A stretch of DNA of 64,000 bases from the NCBI GenBank assembly GCA_020746835.1, contig JAGPNK010000001.1:5022001-5086000 (forward strand), written 5' to 3'. This document shows positions 62,775 through 64,000 of the stretch, one piece after another. The stretch's first letter is position 1, and every line of letters starts with the position of its first letter. Position numbers and translations under genes: made by a program. The notes under the pieces are model-generated. The model ran no database searches. It saw nothing but the letters and a program-made list of their open reading frames with translations, and was not told where the DNA came from. The DNA is from Stachybotrys elegans. Lineage: Eukaryota > Ascomycota > Sordariomycetes > Hypocreales > Stachybotryaceae.

Positions 62775-63715
62775 TTAGAAAGTCTCCTGGTCGTCTGCCT
62801 CGCCCTCTGCTGGGATTTCGAAACCCTCCTCGGTCGAGTATAGAATCGTCTGGATGTGCTTCACCAGTCCATCCTCCTGCTTCTCCAGCTCAGGGTCTTC
62901 CTCAACAGCCTGCTGGATCAGTAGCTCGATGTCGCGGAGCTTGCTGAAGTAGAAGTCGCGTTCCCTCTCCAGGCTGGTGACAGTCTCCTTGAGGGTGGCA
63001 TTCTCCTGCTGCAGCGCCGCCGTACCGGGACCAGCCACCTTGGCCACACGTGGTCCGCCGCTGGGTGTAGCACCTCCCCTTCGAGCGGCAGTGGTGGGCG
63101 CAGCGCGGGCAGCAGCAGGGGCTCCTCCGCTCACGGGGGCGTTCTTCCTGCGGCTGACGGCATCGTAGTCGTGGTCGGGGAAGTTGAGATCCCAGAATCG
63201 CTTGGTCCACTGGAGGAACTCGAGGTTGTCCTGCATCTTACATTTTACTAGAGCCTCGACGGGAATGGGCTTGTCGATCTGATGCTTGGTGAATGTGTCT
63301 GTTTGCAGAGATTAGTAATGACGTCGATTCACGATTCAGGGGGCAGGGAGCCTCGTGCGTACTCTGCAGGACCTTGAAGTTTTGAATGTACGCCCATTCA
63401 CCGTTGACGTTGAACTTGACCCTAGACATGGGGACGTCCATGTAGATGCTGTCAAATACCTGGCACAGAGCAGCGCTGCCGACAATCACTGGTTAGTCCG
63501 TGCATGATGGTGAGCTGTAACAAGGTCGATTTCGGAGACTGTGGTGGGGGAGGGGTAGCAACGCAACTCACCCAGTACCGCACTGCTCGACCTTGGTCAT
63601 GTTCAGCTGGAGGAGGCTGTTAAGCCATTGGATGAGTTCCTGTCTGTGATTTCGAGACTGGTTAGGGCCGGTTCCCATCTTGCGCCGCAGTAAACACCAA
63701 CCTCGACTCGCCCAT
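62775..63715 (-). CDS. bim1: EB1/Mal3/Bim1 microtubule plus-end tracking protein
   Basis: Four exons: 63702-63715 (14 nt), 63572-63643, 63363-63475 and 62775-63298, with introns of 58, 96 and 64 nt, giving 240 residues. The calponin-homology domain reads MGESRQELIQWLNSLLQLN, then GTGAALCQVFDSIYMDVPM, RVKFNVNGEWAYIQNFKVLQ, then NTFTKHQIDKPIPVEALVKCKMQDNLEFLQW. This is the EB1 microtubule-binding head with every junction in frame. A Pro/Ala/Gly linker follows, then the EB-homology coiled coil (NATLKETVTSLERERDFYFSKLRDIELL). The extreme C-terminus is DDQETF, a variant of the EEY/F tail that binds CAP-Gly proteins. The first intron sits only 14 nt into the coding sequence. Confidence 0.95.
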
Positions 63716-64000
63716 TTTGATCTCGGCCCGTGGGATATACGAATGTTGACGGTGGGAGGACTAGGGGGCACGGTTGTAATAAGACGCTCGAAGGGCGTGC
63801 GTAGGGGAAACCGAAGTATAGACAAAAGGTAGGAAACGCGGCGGCGGAGGGTATCAAGAAGTGGGAGGAATAGCGTAGAATCTTTGCGACAAGGCAGCAA
63901 GATTGAGAATTTACTACCCAGGAGTTGCTCGCGTTGACCCTGAATGGCAAAGAGGCAAGACGAATCAAGGCCCGGTCGCCTAATCAACCAGTGGAGGGGT
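63716..64000. other. EB1 gene 5' flank
   Basis: The last 285 nt, upstream of the EB1 ATG. No further feature; the two minus-strand open frames here overlap the first intron and are shadows. Confidence 0.45.

Overview
The window is nuclear DNA of a filamentous ascomycete, probably a Sordariomycete and possibly Hypocreales (inference). The signs are GC-rich genes with short GT-AG introns of about 45-110 nt, eukaryotic tRNA genes followed by T-runs, and fungal families such as DUF4045-gelsolin, LAMMER kinase, fungal tRNase Z and PDE1. I see no bacterial, organellar or viral segment, no intact transposon and no CRISPR array. Splice sites were read by eye from GT/AG and reading frame plus family conservation. 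UTRs cannot be delimited.

Layout. 0-13.4 kb: a DENND11/LCHN-like gene cut by the left edge (-), a lysophosphatidate acyltransferase (+), a DUF4045/gelsolin-repeat protein (-), an ARL2-type GTPase with a 17-nt microexon (-) and a GNAT-fold protein (-). 14.3-19.3 kb: a block bounded by tRNA-Arg(UCG) and tRNA-Ser(AGA), holding what look like two 5'-truncated gene relics fused back to back, an epoxide-hydrolase-like enzyme and an ABHD12-like serine hydrolase. It resembles an accessory insertion. 19.9-27.7 kb: a mitochondrial sideroflexin, then about 4.2 kb without a supportable gene, then a LAMMER kinase. 28.7-40.3 kb: an unrecognised protein, long-form tRNase Z, class II cAMP phosphodiesterase (the last two both metallo-beta-lactamase fold, in tandem) and a glutamine-rich conserved protein. 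42.7-50.9 kb: a DIP2/Cmr2-type double adenylation-like protein and a zinc alcohol dehydrogenase. 51.2-53.4 kb: tRNA-Val(AAC) followed by an SGNH hydrolase with FG-GAP repeats that appears truncated. 54.2-64 kb: a WD40-like protein, a membrane-anchored proline-rich/coiled-coil protein, a Vam7-type PX-SNARE and an EB1/Mal3 microtubule plus-end protein.

The genes do not form one pathway. Most are conserved housekeeping genes of lipid metabolism (SLC1, DIP2), trafficking (DENN, Vam7), cytoskeleton (gelsolin, ARL2/tubulin, EB1), RNA processing (tRNase Z) and signalling (PDE1, LAMMER). The variable parts are the two tRNA-adjacent stretches. I found no convincing new multi-gene system. The best leads are the tRNA-bracketed hydrolase block with its fused relics, the ARL2 microexon, two stop-free 54-nt introns, and several conserved-looking proteins of unknown function.
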